Translations under genes and position numbers: made by a program
The notes under the pieces: generated by a model
What the model was told of the DNA's origin: nothing
Database searches by the model: none
Seen by the model: only the letters and a program-made list of their open reading frames with translations
Source: Rhizobacter sp.
GTDB lineage: Bacteria > Pseudomonadota > Gammaproteobacteria > Burkholderiales > Burkholderiaceae_C
Assembly (NCBI GenBank): GCA_025355545.1
Contig: JANXZN010000063.1
Coordinates: 1-42,881, forward strand
Length of the DNA: 42,881 nt
Direction: 5' to 3'
In this document: piece after piece, positions 26,850 to 36,303 of the stretch
How positions within the stretch are numbered: the first letter of the stretch is position 1
Layout of the letters: each line of letters starts with the position of its first letter

Positions 26850-27147
26850 GCCCCGCGATCCCGAGCACGATCAGGCTCAGGCACGCGAGCCGCAGCGGTG
26901 TGGCCGGGTCGCCCATCAGCGCGATCCCCAGGATCACGGTGCCGACCGTGCCGATGCCGGTCCAGACCGCGTAGGCGGTGCCGACCGGCAACTGCTTCAT
27001 CGCAAGGCCGAGGAGCACGACGCTGGCGATCATCGCCGCGACCGTCAGCACGCTCGGCACGAGCTTGCTGAAGCCGTCGGTGTATTTCAGGCCGATGGCC
27101 CAGGCGACTTCGAAAAGTCCGGCGAAGAAGAGCAGGGTCCACGGCAT
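26833..27147 (-). CDS. sugE: SugE/Gdx-type small multidrug-resistance transporter
   Basis: A 104-residue inner-membrane protein with four transmembrane helices, working as a dual-topology dimer. The essential Glu13 is present ([15 protein letters not shown]), followed by [14 protein letters not shown] and the SMR signature region [30 protein letters not shown] and the Trp/Gly pattern around residue 60 fit the SugE/Gdx branch, which exports guanidinium, rather than EmrE. I looked for a guanidine riboswitch upstream, but only 48 bp separate it from the divergent DUF72 gene and none is visible. It overlaps the amidase 3' end. Confidence 0.93.
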   Translation of the reverse strand: MPWTLLFFAGLFEVAWAIGLKYTDGFSKLVPSVLTVAAMIASVVLLGLAMKQLPVGTAYAVWTGIGTVGTVILGIALMGDPATPLRLACLSLIVLGIAGLKLAA

Positions 27148-27195
27148 GGTCTAGAGTCTAGCGGGCGTGCCGGGGGCGGCGCGCGAGGAGACGAG

Positions 27196-28008
27196 GTGAG
27201 CGAGGCGATGAGCACGAACCCGAAGATTCGCGTCGGCGTCGGCGGCTGGACCTTCGAGCCCTGGCGCAACAATTTCTATCCCGAAGGCTGGCCGCACGCA
27301 CGCGAGCTCGAGTACGCGAGCCGCCGCCTGACCGCGATCGAGGTCAACGGCACCTACTACAGCTCGCAGAAGCCGGCGACCTTCGCGAAGTGGCGCGACG
27401 AAACGCCGGACGACTTCGTGTTCTCGCTGAAGGCTTCGCGCTTCGCGACGAACCGGCGCGTGTTGGCGGAAGCGGGCGAGTCGATCGAGCGCTTCGTGAA
27501 CCAGGGCATCGCCGAACTGGCCCACAAGCTCGGGCCGATCGTCTGGCAGTTCGCGCCGACCAAGCGCTTCGAACCGGTCGATTTCGAAGCCTTCCTGAAG
27601 CTGCTGCCGCAGCGCCTCGGCGCGCTGGCGCTGCGGCACGTGGTCGACGTGCGGCACGACAGCTTCAAGACGCCCGAGTACCTGGCGCTGGCGCGCCGCC
27701 ATCGTGTCGCGACGGTGTTCACCGACTCCGACGACTACCCCGCGTTCGCCGACCTCACCGGCGACTTCGTCTACGCGCGCCTGATGCGCACCGATGCGCA
27801 GCAGCCCGAGGGTTGCGCGCCGGAAATCTTCGCGCCACTGGCCGCGTGCGCGCGCGCCTGGCGCGACGGCGACGAGCCCGCCGGCCTGCCGCGCGTCGAG
27901 GCGCCGGTCGCGCCCGCGGCGCCGCGCGACGTGTTCCTGTACTTCATCAGCGGCGCGAAAGAAAAGGTGCCGGCCGCCGCGATGGCGTTGATCCGGCACC
28001 TGGCCTGA
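27196..28008 (+). CDS. DUF72 domain protein
   Basis: A 270-residue TIM-barrel-like protein of the DUF72 (YecE) family. It opens with VGVGGWTFEPWRNNFYPEGW, then AIEVNGTYYSSQKPATFAKW and FVFSLKASRFATNRR, and later FAPTKRFEPVDFEAFL and DVRHDSF. No catalytic mechanism is established. Two starts are possible: GTG 27196 with AGGAG five bases upstream, and ATG 27208; I use the GTG because of the ribosome site. It is divergent from sugE and is followed 68 bp later by the MetE-like gene on the same strand. Confidence 0.88.
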   Translation: MSEAMSTNPKIRVGVGGWTFEPWRNNFYPEGWPHARELEYASRRLTAIEVNGTYYSSQKPATFAKWRDETPDDFVFSLKASRFATNRRVLAEAGESIERFVNQGIAELAHKLGPIVWQFAPTKRFEPVDFEAFLKLLPQRLGALALRHVVDVRHDSFKTPEYLALARRHRVATVFTDSDDYPAFADLTGDFVYARLMRTDAQQPEGCAPEIFAPLAACARAWRDGDEPAGLPRVEAPVAPAAPRDVFLYFISGAKEKVPAAAMALIRHLA

Positions 28009-28076
28009 CGCATTGCGCCGCGCGCGGCGCGATACTCCCGGTTGCGAGATTCGAACCCCGACAGAGGAGCCCGACC

Positions 28077-29171
28077 ATGAGCGCCCCGTTTCGTGCCGAC
28101 CAGGTCGGCAGCCTGCTGCGCCCCGACTGGCTGACCGAGGCGCGCGAGCTGAACAAGTCCGGCCAGCTCGAATGCGCCGCGCTCGCCGAGATCGAGAACC
28201 GCGCGATCGAGGAGGCGGTGCAGCGCCAGGAGGCGCTCGGCCTGCAGGGCATCACCGACGGCGAGTTCCGGCGCGACTGGTGGCATCTGGATTTCCTGGC
28301 GCAGTTCGACGGCGTCGAACTGCAGGACAACGAGGGCCCGCGCTTCCAGTTTTCCGGCCAGTCCGAGCAGCCGCCGATCGCGACGGTGGTCGACAAGGTC
28401 GAATGCACCCGGCCGATCATGGCCGATCACTTCGAGTTCCTGAAGTCGATCACCACGCGCACGCCGAAGATGACGATCCCGTCGCCGTCGATGCTGCACC
28501 TGCGCGGCGGGCGCGCCGCGATCTCGAGCGAGGCCTACCCCGACCTGACCGAATTCTGGGCCGATGTGGCTGCGGCCTACCGCGTCGCGATCGGCCATCT
28601 GGCGGATGCCGGCTGCCGCTACCTGCAGCTCGACGACATCACCTTCGCCTACCTGTGCGACCCGAAGATCCAGGCCAGTTGCCGCGCCAACGGCGACGAC
28701 CCGGCGCGGCTGCCGCAGATCTACGCGAACACGATCAACGCGGCGCTCGAAGGCAAGCCCGACGACATGGTCGTGACGATCCACACCTGCCGCGGCAACT
28801 TCAAAAGCGCCTGGGTCGCGCAGGGCGGCTACGACCCGGTGATCGAGGCGATGTTCTCGACCAATGTCGACGCCTACTTCATGGAGTTCGACAGCGCGCG
28901 CGCCGGCGGCTTCGAGCCCTTGCGCGCGCTGCCGGCGGGCGCCAAGAAGGTCGTGCTCGGCCTGGTCACGACCAAGGTCGGCGAGCTCGAGGACAAGGAC
29001 GCGCTGAAGCGGCGCATCGACGAGGCCGCGAAGTTCGTGTCGCTCGACCGCCTGTGCCTGTCGCCGCAGTGCGGCTTCTCGAGCACGCACCACGGCAACG
29101 CGCTGTCGCAGGACGACCAGTGGCGCAAGCTCGAGCGCGTGCTCGAGGTCGCGCACGAGGTCTGGGGCTGA
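28077..29171 (+). CDS. MetE-like cobalamin-independent methyltransferase
   Basis: A 364-residue protein equal to the C-terminal catalytic domain of cobalamin-independent methionine synthase, without the N-terminal half of true MetE. It starts DQVGSLLRP, has ITDGEFRRDWW near residue 59 and YLQLDDITFAYLCD near 182. The zinc ligands are visible as His236 and Cys238 (IHTCRGN), Glu270 (FMEFD) and Cys332 (SPQCGF). Such stand-alone proteins transfer methyl groups to thiols, possibly homocysteine with a donor other than folate (inference). AGAGGAG lies about eight bases before ATG 28077. The zinc site suggests it is active. Confidence 0.88.
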   Translation: MSAPFRADQVGSLLRPDWLTEARELNKSGQLECAALAEIENRAIEEAVQRQEALGLQGITDGEFRRDWWHLDFLAQFDGVELQDNEGPRFQFSGQSEQPPIATVVDKVECTRPIMADHFEFLKSITTRTPKMTIPSPSMLHLRGGRAAISSEAYPDLTEFWADVAAAYRVAIGHLADAGCRYLQLDDITFAYLCDPKIQASCRANGDDPARLPQIYANTINAALEGKPDDMVVTIHTCRGNFKSAWVAQGGYDPVIEAMFSTNVDAYFMEFDSARAGGFEPLRALPAGAKKVVLGLVTTKVGELEDKDALKRRIDEAAKFVSLDRLCLSPQCGFSSTHHGNALSQDDQWRKLERVLEVAHEVWG

Positions 29172-29202
29172 ACCAACCAAATCGAATCGACGCCATCCCG
29201 CC

Positions 29203-30918
29203 ATGAACCTGCCGCAGGCCACCGACGTCGTCCCGCCCCCGAGCCCGTCCGCGGACCGCCCGCCGCGCCCTGCCGCGACGATCGTGGTCGTGCGCGACGG
29301 CGCGGCCGGCATCGAGGTGCTGTTGTCGCGCCGCGCCGAACGCGGCGACCACAACAGCGGCGCCTGGGTCTTCCCCGGCGGCATCGTCGACGCGCGGGAC
29401 CGGCAGTCGCGCGACTGTTGCGCCGGTCTGGACGACGCGACCGCGAGTGCGCGTCTGGGCCTGCCCGGCAACGGCCTGGACTACTTCGTGGCCGCGGTGC
29501 GCGAGTGCTTCGAGGAGTCGGGCCTGCTGTTCGCGACCGACGCGAGCGGCGCGCCGGTGCGGCTCGACGGCAAGCTCGGCGCGGCGCTCGGCACCTGGCG
29601 CGGCCCGCTGCATCGCAACGAGCGCACGCTCGGCGAAATGTGCTGCGAATTCGGCCTGACGCTCGCGCTCGACCGGCTCGCCTACCTGAGCCACTGGCTG
29701 ACGCCGCTGGCGCGGCCGAAGCGCTTCGACACGCGCTTCTTCATCGCCGAAGCGCCGACCGCGCAGACCGCGGCGTTCGACGGCACCGAGATGGTCGAGC
29801 AGCTCTGGCTGCGTCCGCCCGACGCGCTGGCGCGCGCGAACGAGCTGAAGCTGATGACGCCGACGCAGAAGACGCTCGAGCTGGTGGGTCGTTACGCGAC
29901 GGTGGCCACGCTGCTGGCCTGGGCGCGGGCGCCGCGCGAGGTCGCGCTGATCATGCCGCGGGTGGCGGGCGGCAGCCAGGGCCTGCGCCCGGTGCTGCCC
30001 GACGAGCCGGCCTACGCCGAACTCGGTCGCATCGACCCGGCCGGCCACGGCGGCGGCTGCTACGACATCCAGGTCGGCACGCCGGTGCGGCTGTCGGCGC
30101 GGCTGATCCGCGTCAGCGCCGACAACGGCAGCCTGATGACCGGGCCCGGCACCAACACCTACCTGCTTGGCGGCGGCACGCGCAATGAGTGGGCGGTGAT
30201 CGACCCGGGCCCGCTGGACGAGGCGCACGTCGAGGCGATCCTGGCGGCCGCGCCGGGGACTATCCGCTGGATCTTCGCCACGCACACCCACAACGACCAT
30301 TCGCCCGCGAGCGCACCGCTGAAGGCGCGCACCGGCGCGCTGGTGCACGGCCGGGTCGCCGATCACAAGGAGTGGCAGGACGCGAGCTTCGCGCCCGACG
30401 TGCACCTGCGCGGCGGCGAGCGCTTCGAGCTGCCGGGCCCCGAGGGTGCGACGACGACGCTGCGGGCGATCCACACCCCCGGCCATGCATCGAACCACCT
30501 GTGCTACCTGCTCGAGGAAGAGAAGCTGCTGTTCACCGGCGACCATGTGATGCAGCTGTCGACCGTCGTGATCAACCCGCCGGACGGCGACATGGCGGCG
30601 TACATCGCGTCCTTGCGCGAACTCACCGAGCTCGATCTCGACTGGCTCGCGCCGGGCCACGGCTTTCTGATGGTGCAACCGACGCTGGCCATGGAAGCGA
30701 TCGTCGCGCACCGGCTGAAGCGCGAGGCCAAGGTCGTCAATGCCTTGCGCGCGCTCGGCCCGGCGGATGCCGACACGCTGCTCGCGCGCGTCTACGACGA
30801 CGTGAAGCCGCAGCTGCTGGCGATGGCGATGCGCTCGCTGCGCGCCCACCTGTTCAAGCTGCGCGACGATGGCGCAGCGCACGAGGCGACGGGGCGCTGG
30901 GAGCTCACGGGCCGCTGA
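29203..30918 (+). CDS. Nudix hydrolase fused to MBL-fold/winged-helix (LACTB2-like) protein
   Basis: A 571-residue fusion. The N-terminal half (25-250) is a Nudix domain of the NUDT19/RP2p type: FPGG at 57-60, then an insertion of about 40 residues before RECFEESG (100-107), which holds the catalytic Glu residues. The C-terminal half is an MBL domain with TGPGTNTYLLG, THTHNDH (360-366), HTPGHASNHLC and FTGDHVM, followed by a short helical winged-helix tail as in LACTB2-like endoribonucleases. It could hydrolyse CoA or nucleotide derivatives with one half and a thioester or phosphodiester with the other (inference). It starts 31 bp after the MetE-like gene. Confidence 0.9.
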   Translation: MNLPQATDVVPPPSPSADRPPRPAATIVVVRDGAAGIEVLLSRRAERGDHNSGAWVFPGGIVDARDRQSRDCCAGLDDATASARLGLPGNGLDYFVAAVRECFEESGLLFATDASGAPVRLDGKLGAALGTWRGPLHRNERTLGEMCCEFGLTLALDRLAYLSHWLTPLARPKRFDTRFFIAEAPTAQTAAFDGTEMVEQLWLRPPDALARANELKLMTPTQKTLELVGRYATVATLLAWARAPREVALIMPRVAGGSQGLRPVLPDEPAYAELGRIDPAGHGGGCYDIQVGTPVRLSARLIRVSADNGSLMTGPGTNTYLLGGGTRNEWAVIDPGPLDEAHVEAILAAAPGTIRWIFATHTHNDHSPASAPLKARTGALVHGRVADHKEWQDASFAPDVHLRGGERFELPGPEGATTTLRAIHTPGHASNHLCYLLEEEKLLFTGDHVMQLSTVVINPPDGDMAAYIASLRELTELDLDWLAPGHGFLMVQPTLAMEAIVAHRLKREAKVVNALRALGPADADTLLARVYDDVKPQLLAMAMRSLRAHLFKLRDDGAAHEATGRWELTGR

Positions 30919-30971
30919 GGCGCTTCAGCCGCTCCGGTACTTCCAGTGCCGCGGCCCGCCTCCGGCCGGGG

Positions 30972-31598
30972 TCAGCCGCCCGACAACGCCTGGGCGTCGT
31001 CGGCTGCGCTGCGGTCCAGATGCTGCGTGCAATTGAGCAAGCTGACAAGGTGCGGCGGCTGCGCGTCGACGATGTTCAGGCCGGTGTTTCCCAGGTGGGC
31101 GGGGGCGGGCACGTTGTCGGCCAGCCGCACCTGCGACGTCAAGATCGCGCGGATTAGCAGGCCATGCGTGACGACCGCGAGCGTGCCGGTGTCGTCGTCG
31201 CCGAATGAGTCCCGGCGCTGCAGCGCGAGCGCGAACGCCTGCGACGCGCGCTGTGCGAACACTGCGGCCGATTCGCCGTTCGGTGGCGCCTGCGCCATCG
31301 TCAGCAGGTCCGGCGCCAGGCCGTCGTAGGGCCGGCCGCGCCAGTCGCCGAAATTGCGCTCCTGCAGCAGCGGCGTGATCTCGATCGGCGCGCCGGTGGC
31401 GGCGGCGATCGCCTGCGCGGTACGCAGCGCGCGGGGCAGGTCGCTGCTGAGGATCGCGCGCACGTGCATCGTCGCGAGCCGTGCGGCGAGCGCGTCGGCC
31501 TGCGCGATGCCACGTTCGCTCAACGGTGTGTCGGCCGGCTGCAGCACGCGCGCGACATTCAGCGCGGTCTCGCCGTGGCGGATCAGCAGAATCGTCAT
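30972..31598 (-). CDS. Histidine phosphatase family protein
   Basis: A 208-residue phosphoglycerate-mutase-like phosphatase. The N-terminus MTILLIRHGETALN carries the catalytic RHGE with His8; AILSSDLPRALRTAQAIA is the second conserved block, ERNFGDWRG the third, and VVTHGLLIRAIL the second active-site His. Relatives include CobC-like alpha-ribazole phosphatases and general sugar-phosphate phosphatases; nothing here selects one. ATG 31598 overlaps the stop of the methyltransferase by four bases (ATGA), which indicates translational coupling. It ends close to the convergent Nudix-MBL gene. Confidence 0.92.
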   Translation of the reverse strand: MTILLIRHGETALNVARVLQPADTPLSERGIAQADALAARLATMHVRAILSSDLPRALRTAQAIAAATGAPIEITPLLQERNFGDWRGRPYDGLAPDLLTMAQAPPNGESAAVFAQRASQAFALALQRRDSFGDDDTGTLAVVTHGLLIRAILTSQVRLADNVPAPAHLGNTGLNIVDAQPPHLVSLLNCTQHLDRSAADDAQALSGG

Positions 31599-32428
31599 GT
31601 GGCGGCCCTCGCGCTGAATTGCAGGTAGCGGTCTTCGTGGCGTAGCGTGCCGGCCGGCCCGCACAGCGACTGCCAGGCCAGCAGGCAGTCGCTGCGGAAG
31701 CTCGCGAGCGCGTCGCGCATCAGCAGATCGGTGTCGTACATGTCGAGGAACCAGGCCCAGAGCTGCACCGGCGTGCAGTCGCGCGCGGCGTTCAATTCCT
31801 CGAGCGCGAACGCGTCGAACGCCGGCGTCAGCAGTTCGCGAATGCCTTCGGCCGAGCGAAAACGCCGATCGCCGAAGCGGATGTCGGCGAGCTGCGGGCG
31901 CTTCGACGCGCCCGCATACAGCCTGATGAAAGCCTCGCGCGCCGGGCTCGGCGGCGAGCGCGCGCCGACGACGCCGGCGAAGACGGCCCCCGATCGGCAG
32001 ACGCGGCGCACTTCGGCAACCACGCGCTCGGCGTCGTCCATCAGCATCAGCGCGAGGTGGCTCAGCACCGCATCGACGCTGGCCGATGCAAGCGGCAACT
32101 GCTGCGCCCTGGCGCGGACCAGCGCCGCGCGCGGGCCGAGCCGCGAACGCGCCGCCGCGAGTTCGCCTTGGCTGAGGTCGATGCCGATCAGCGTAGCGTG
32201 CGGCGCGTTGTCGGCCAGCAGCGCGAGCAGGTGGCCGTCGCCGCAGGCCAGGTCGAGCAGCGCGCGCGGCGCGTCGCGCGCACGCAGGATCGAGCCCAGC
32301 GCGTGGTAGGTCGACGCGAAGGGCTGCGTGCCGCGCACGACCGCGAGGTGCTCGAACGCGCGCGAGGTCGCGCCGGCGTTCGCGTCGTGAAAGTCGGCGA
32401 GGTAGCGTTCGGTGAGGGTCAGGTTCAT
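31595..32428 (-). CDS. SAM-dependent class I methyltransferase
   Basis: A 277-residue cytoplasmic methyltransferase. Motif I, LLDLACGDGH, is at 57-66, the acidic end of strand 2 is in LIGIDLSQGEL, and VDAVLSHLALMLMDDAERVVAEVRRV covers motifs IV-V. The C-terminal part has no extra recognised domain. The family covers small-molecule methylation similar to UbiE/BioC types, and the substrate is unknown. I chose ATG 32428 (MNLTLTERYLADFH); a TTG 15 codons upstream is possible, and neither has a clear ribosome site. It is coupled to the phosphatase gene through ATGA, so the two products may act in one pathway. Confidence 0.88.
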   Translation of the reverse strand: MNLTLTERYLADFHDANAGATSRAFEHLAVVRGTQPFASTYHALGSILRARDAPRALLDLACGDGHLLALLADNAPHATLIGIDLSQGELAAARSRLGPRAALVRARAQQLPLASASVDAVLSHLALMLMDDAERVVAEVRRVCRSGAVFAGVVGARSPPSPAREAFIRLYAGASKRPQLADIRFGDRRFRSAEGIRELLTPAFDAFALEELNAARDCTPVQLWAWFLDMYDTDLLMRDALASFRSDCLLAWQSLCGPAGTLRHEDRYLQFSARAAT

Positions 32429-32862
32429 CGGGGCATGCCGGAAGGTCTTTGCAAGTGACGGGAGCGGGCGCAACGCCGGATCGATTCACCATTCTCGTTG
32501 AGCCCTCGGGGCACACCTCCACGGGCGCTTTACTTCCATGCCCGTAAATGTCTTGCTTTTGCCGCATTCGGTCCGTCCACATATCATCCCGCCCATGCCG
32601 GGGAAGAGCGCTTTGGCAACTTTGCCGGAGCGGCGCGTGACCAGATTGAGCAACCCAGCTGAGCGAGATCAGTTCGCCTACGTCATCCATGGGGCTTTGG
32701 CTGGAGCGCCTCGAACACAGAAATTCAGACGCTCCCCTTCAGGTCGATCACGGCTTCACCGAATTGACGAGCAAGACCAATCATGGGCACTGGCTAAGCA
32801 AGCCGGAACTGGAGCGCTTGCTGCAGCGCGTCCTGGACGCACGCCGCTGACACCTGCCCACC
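32429..32862. other. Intergenic stretch of lower GC
   Basis: These 434 bp between the methyltransferase start and the icmF stop are visibly less GC-rich than the flanks. They hold a possible 53-codon frame (32689-32850, listed separately) and a competing plus-strand frame from about 32538 that I do not trust. The methyltransferase promoter should lie in the left part. I found no repeats, tRNA or integrase-like sequence. The composition would fit a small remnant of foreign DNA, but nothing proves it. Confidence 0.5.
32689..32850 (+). CDS. Possible small protein (53 aa), unknown
   Basis: A 54-codon frame from ATG 32689 to TGA 32848-32850. The peptide begins MGLWLERLEHRNSDAPLQ and ends in a charged helix (KPELERLLQRVLDARR), which looks more like a real protein than other frames here. 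The frame is open upstream to 32650. There is no Shine-Dalgarno sequence, so it might be the 3' remnant of a larger gene. It ends 12 bp before the icmF stop on the other strand. No family recognised. Confidence 0.35.
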   Translation: MGLWLERLEHRNSDAPLQVDHGFTELTSKTNHGHWLSKPELERLLQRVLDARR

Positions 32863-35800
32863 CTACATGCTGCGCCGATACTGCCCGCCGACCTCGAACA
32901 GCGCATTCGTGATCTGCCCCAGCGAGCAGCATCGCACCGCCTCGATCAGCACCTCGAAGACGTTGCGGTTCTCGATCACCGCCTGCTGCAGCCGCTGCAG
33001 CATCGCGGGCGACTCGGCCGCGTGGCGCTGCTGGAACTCGGCCAGCCGCTTGAGCTGACTGCGCTTCTCGTCGTCGGTCGAGCGCGCCAGCTCCAGCGTG
33101 TCGGCGACCGGGTCGCCGTGCGGATTGCGGAAGGTGTTGACGCCGACGATCGGGTACTCGCCGGTGTGCTTGAGCATCTCGTAGTGCATGCTCTCTTCCT
33201 GGATCTTGCCGCGCTGGTAGCCGGTCTCCATCGCGCCGAGCACGCCGCCGCGTTCGGCGATTTTCTCGAACTCCTGCAGCACCATTTCTTCCACAAGCTC
33301 GGTCAGCTCGTCGATGATGAACGCGCCCTGGTTCGGGTTCTCGTTCTTCGCCAGGCCCCACTCGCGGTTGATGATCAGCTGGATCGCCATCGCGCGGCGC
33401 ACGCTGTCTTCGGTCGGCGTCGTGATCGCCTCGTCGAACGCGTTGGTGTGCAGCGAGTTGCAGTTGTCGTAGATCGCGATCAGCGCCTGCAGGGTGGTGC
33501 GGATGTCGTTGAACTGGATCTCCTGCGCATGCAGGCTGCGCCCCGATGTCTGCACGTGGTACTTGAGCTTCTGGCTGCGCTCGTTCGCGCCGTAGCGATC
33601 GCGCATCGCCACCGACCAGATGCGGCGCGCGACCCGGCCCAGCACGGTGTACTCCGGGTCCATGCCGTTGCTGAAGAAGAAGCTCAGGTTCGGCGCGAAG
33701 TCGTCGATGTGCATGCCGCGCGCCAGGTACGCTTCGACGAAGGTGAAGCCGTTGCTCAGCGTGAAGGCGAGCTGCGAGATCGGGTTCGCGCCGGCCTCGG
33801 CGATGTGATAGCCGCTGATGCTCACCGAGTAGAAATTGCGCACCTTGTGGTGCACGAAGTACTCGGCAATGTCGCCCATCACCTTCAGGCTGAACTCGGT
33901 GCTGAAAATGCAGGTGTTCTGGCCCTGGTCTTCCTTCAGGATGTCGGCCTGCACCGTGCCGCGCACGTTTTCCTTGACCCAGGCGCTGATCTTCTGCGCC
34001 TCGTCGTCGGTCGGCTCGCGTCCGTTGTCGGCGCGGAACTTGTCGATGTTCTGGTCGATCGCGGTGTTCATGAACATCGCCAGGATCGTCGGTGCCGGGC
34101 CGTTGATCGTCATGCTCACGCTGGTGGCCGGGTTCGTCAGGTCGAAGCCGCCGTACAGCACCTTCATGTCTTCGATTGTGGCGATACTCACGCCCGAGTT
34201 GCCGACCTTGCCGTAGATGTCGGGCCGCACCGCCGGGTCGTTGCCGTACAGCGTGACCGAGTCGAACGCCGTGCTCAGGCGCTTCGCCGCCATGCCCGAG
34301 CTCAAGAGCTTGAAGCGCGTGTTGGTGCGGAAGGCATCGCCTTCGCCGGCGAACATGCGGGTCGGGTCTTCGCCCTCGCGCTTGAACGCGAAGCTGCCGG
34401 CGGTGTACGGGAACGAGCCGGGCACGTTGTCCAGCATCAGCCACTTCAGGATCTCGCCGTGGTCCTCGTAGGTCGGCAGCGCGACCTTGCGGATCTTGGT
34501 GCCGGACAGCGACGTGTAGGTCAGCGCCGTGCGCAGCTCCTTGTCGCGGATCTTCACGACGTACTCGTCGCCGGCGTAGGCCTGCTGCATCTGCGGCCAC
34601 ATCGCGAGCAGTTTGGCGGCGCGCGGGTCGAGCCGGGCTTCGCGGGTGCGCAGCAGGTCGTCGACGGCCTCGACCGCGCGGTGGCGCTCGGGCTTGTCGG
34701 TCAGCAGCATGCCGGCGGTCGCGCGCAGCTGCTGGATCGCACGTGCCAGCGCAGCCTGCGCGCGCGCATGCGTTTTGTAGCCGCGCACCGTGTCGGCGAT
34801 GTCGGCGAGGTAGCGCACGCGTGCGCCCGGCACGATCGGCACCTGGTGGGTGCTGTGGCGCGTCGCGGCGATCGGCAGCGCGCCCTTGCCGACCTTCATG
34901 CCGAGCTGCGCCAGGCGCGGCAGCAGCGCCTGGTACAGCGCGGTCACACCGTCGTCGTTGAAGCGGCTCGCCATCGTGCCGAACACCGGCATCTCGTCCG
35001 GCGGCGTCTTCCACGCCTCCTTGTTGCGCTGCACCTGCTTGGCCACGTCGCGCAGCGCATCGGCCGCGCCCTTGCGATCGAACTTGTTGATCGCGACGAA
35101 CTCGGCAAAGTCCAGCATGTCGATCTTCTCGAGCTGGCTCGCGGCGCCGAACTCCGGCGTCATCACGTACATCGGCACGTCCACGAGCGGCACGATCGCC
35201 GCGTCGCCCTGGCCGATGCCCGAGGTCTCGACGATGATCAGGTCGAAGCCGGCGCTCGCCTTCACCGCGGCCAGCACATCCGGCAGCGCCTGGCTGATCT
35301 CGCTGCCGAAGTCGCGCGTCGCGAGGCTGCGCATGAAGACGCGCTGACCGTCCGACGCGTCGGCCGCGGTTCCCGGCCTGGACCAGGGCTGGATCGCGTT
35401 CATCCGGATGCGGTCGCCGAGCAGCGCGCCGCCGCTCTTGCGCCGGCTCGGGTCGATGCTGATGACCGCAACGCGCAGCGCGTCGTGCTGGTCCAGCCGC
35501 AGCCGGCGGATCAACTCGTCGGTCAGGCTCGACTTGCCGGCACCGCCGGTGCCGGTGATGCCCAGCACCGGTGTGACCGCCTTCGCGGCCTCGGCGTGCA
35601 GCGCGGTCTTGATCGGATCGCCGGCCTGGCCGTTCTCGAGCGCGGTGATCAGCTGCGCGAGCGCGCGCCAGTGCGCCTCGGTCCGGCCCTGGATCGCCGC
35701 GATCGACTTCGGCGCGTAGCCCGACAGCTCGACGTCGCAGCGCATCACCATCTCGCCGATCATGCCGGCCAGGCCCATGCGCTGGCCGTCCTCGGGGCTG

Positions 35801-36186
35801 TAGATGCGCGTCACGCCGTAGCCCTGCAGCTCGGCGATCTCGCTGCCCACGATCACGCCGCCGCCGCCGCCGAAGACCTGGATGTGCGCGCCGCCGCGGC
35901 TCTTCAACAGGTCGACCATGTACTTGAAGTACTCGACATGGCCGCCCTGGTAGCTGCTGATCGCGATGCCCTGCGCGTCTTCGTGCAGCGCCGCGGTCAC
36001 GACCTCGTCGACGGAGCGGTTGTGCCCGAGGTGGATCACCTCGGCGCCCATGCCCTGCAGGATGCGGCGCATGATGTTGATCGCCGCGTCGTGGCCGTCG
36101 AACAGGCTCGCGGCCGTGACGAAGCGCACCTTGTGCGTGGGTCGGTAGTCGGCCAGGGCCTTGAATTCAGCGGACAGGTCGGTCAT
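32863..36186 (-). CDS. icmF: Fused isobutyryl-CoA mutase (IcmF)
   Basis: A 1107-residue adenosylcobalamin-dependent acyl-CoA mutase that interconverts isobutyryl-CoA and n-butyryl-CoA, fused with its own G-protein chaperone. In order: B12-binding domain (20-150) with DGHDAA (Asp30, His32), SSYQGGH and FGGGGG; a MeaB-type GTPase domain from about 205 with GTGGAGKSS (212-220), [28 protein letters not shown] and NKFDRKG; then the mutase barrel with [15 protein letters not shown] and [27 protein letters not shown] and the domain order separate it from methylmalonyl-CoA mutase. AGGAG precedes ATG 36186. Length matches the family. Confidence 0.96.
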   Translation of the reverse strand: MTDLSAEFKALADYRPTHKVRFVTAASLFDGHDAAINIMRRILQGMGAEVIHLGHNRSVDEVVTAALHEDAQGIAISSYQGGHVEYFKYMVDLLKSRGGAHIQVFGGGGGVIVGSEIAELQGYGVTRIYSPEDGQRMGLAGMIGEMVMRCDVELSGYAPKSIAAIQGRTEAHWRALAQLITALENGQAGDPIKTALHAEAAKAVTPVLGITGTGGAGKSSLTDELIRRLRLDQHDALRVAVISIDPSRRKSGGALLGDRIRMNAIQPWSRPGTAADASDGQRVFMRSLATRDFGSEISQALPDVLAAVKASAGFDLIIVETSGIGQGDAAIVPLVDVPMYVMTPEFGAASQLEKIDMLDFAEFVAINKFDRKGAADALRDVAKQVQRNKEAWKTPPDEMPVFGTMASRFNDDGVTALYQALLPRLAQLGMKVGKGALPIAATRHSTHQVPIVPGARVRYLADIADTVRGYKTHARAQAALARAIQQLRATAGMLLTDKPERHRAVEAVDDLLRTREARLDPRAAKLLAMWPQMQQAYAGDEYVVKIRDKELRTALTYTSLSGTKIRKVALPTYEDHGEILKWLMLDNVPGSFPYTAGSFAFKREGEDPTRMFAGEGDAFRTNTRFKLLSSGMAAKRLSTAFDSVTLYGNDPAVRPDIYGKVGNSGVSIATIEDMKVLYGGFDLTNPATSVSMTINGPAPTILAMFMNTAIDQNIDKFRADNGREPTDDEAQKISAWVKENVRGTVQADILKEDQGQNTCIFSTEFSLKVMGDIAEYFVHHKVRNFYSVSISGYHIAEAGANPISQLAFTLSNGFTFVEAYLARGMHIDDFAPNLSFFFSNGMDPEYTVLGRVARRIWSVAMRDRYGANERSQKLKYHVQTSGRSLHAQEIQFNDIRTTLQALIAIYDNCNSLHTNAFDEAITTPTEDSVRRAMAIQLIINREWGLAKNENPNQGAFIIDELTELVEEMVLQEFEKIAERGGVLGAMETGYQRGKIQEESMHYEMLKHTGEYPIVGVNTFRNPHGDPVADTLELARSTDDEKRSQLKRLAEFQQRHAAESPAMLQRLQQAVIENRNVFEVLIEAVRCCSLGQITNALFEVGGQYRRSM

Positions 36187-36303
36187 CGAAAGTCTCCTAG
36201 ATCGGCAAAGACGTGACAGAGAGCCCGAGCGCCCGGCCGCCCGAAGCCGGGCGACATCCCCTTGACGGATCGGATGCCGTACTCGGCAGACGAGGGGCTC
36301 ACG

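Noticed and set aside
27148-27195. Guanidine riboswitch upstream of sugE
   Set aside because: Only 48 bp separate sugE from the divergent gene and I see none of the conserved elements of the known guanidine classes.
27390-28076. N-terminal extension of the MetE-like frame
   Set aside because: The upstream part is the out-of-frame translation of the DUF72 gene; ATG 28077 with its ribosome site gives the family start.
32538-32912. A 124-codon plus-strand frame before icmF
   Set aside because: Composition is Arg/Pro/Ala-rich, it overlaps the icmF end, and a different frame in the same DNA looks more protein-like.
33022-36216. A 1064-codon open frame antisense to icmF on the plus strand
   Set aside because: It mirrors the codons of icmF, whose domains are all recognisable. 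Long antisense frames are a by-product of GC-rich third positions, and this one has no family features.
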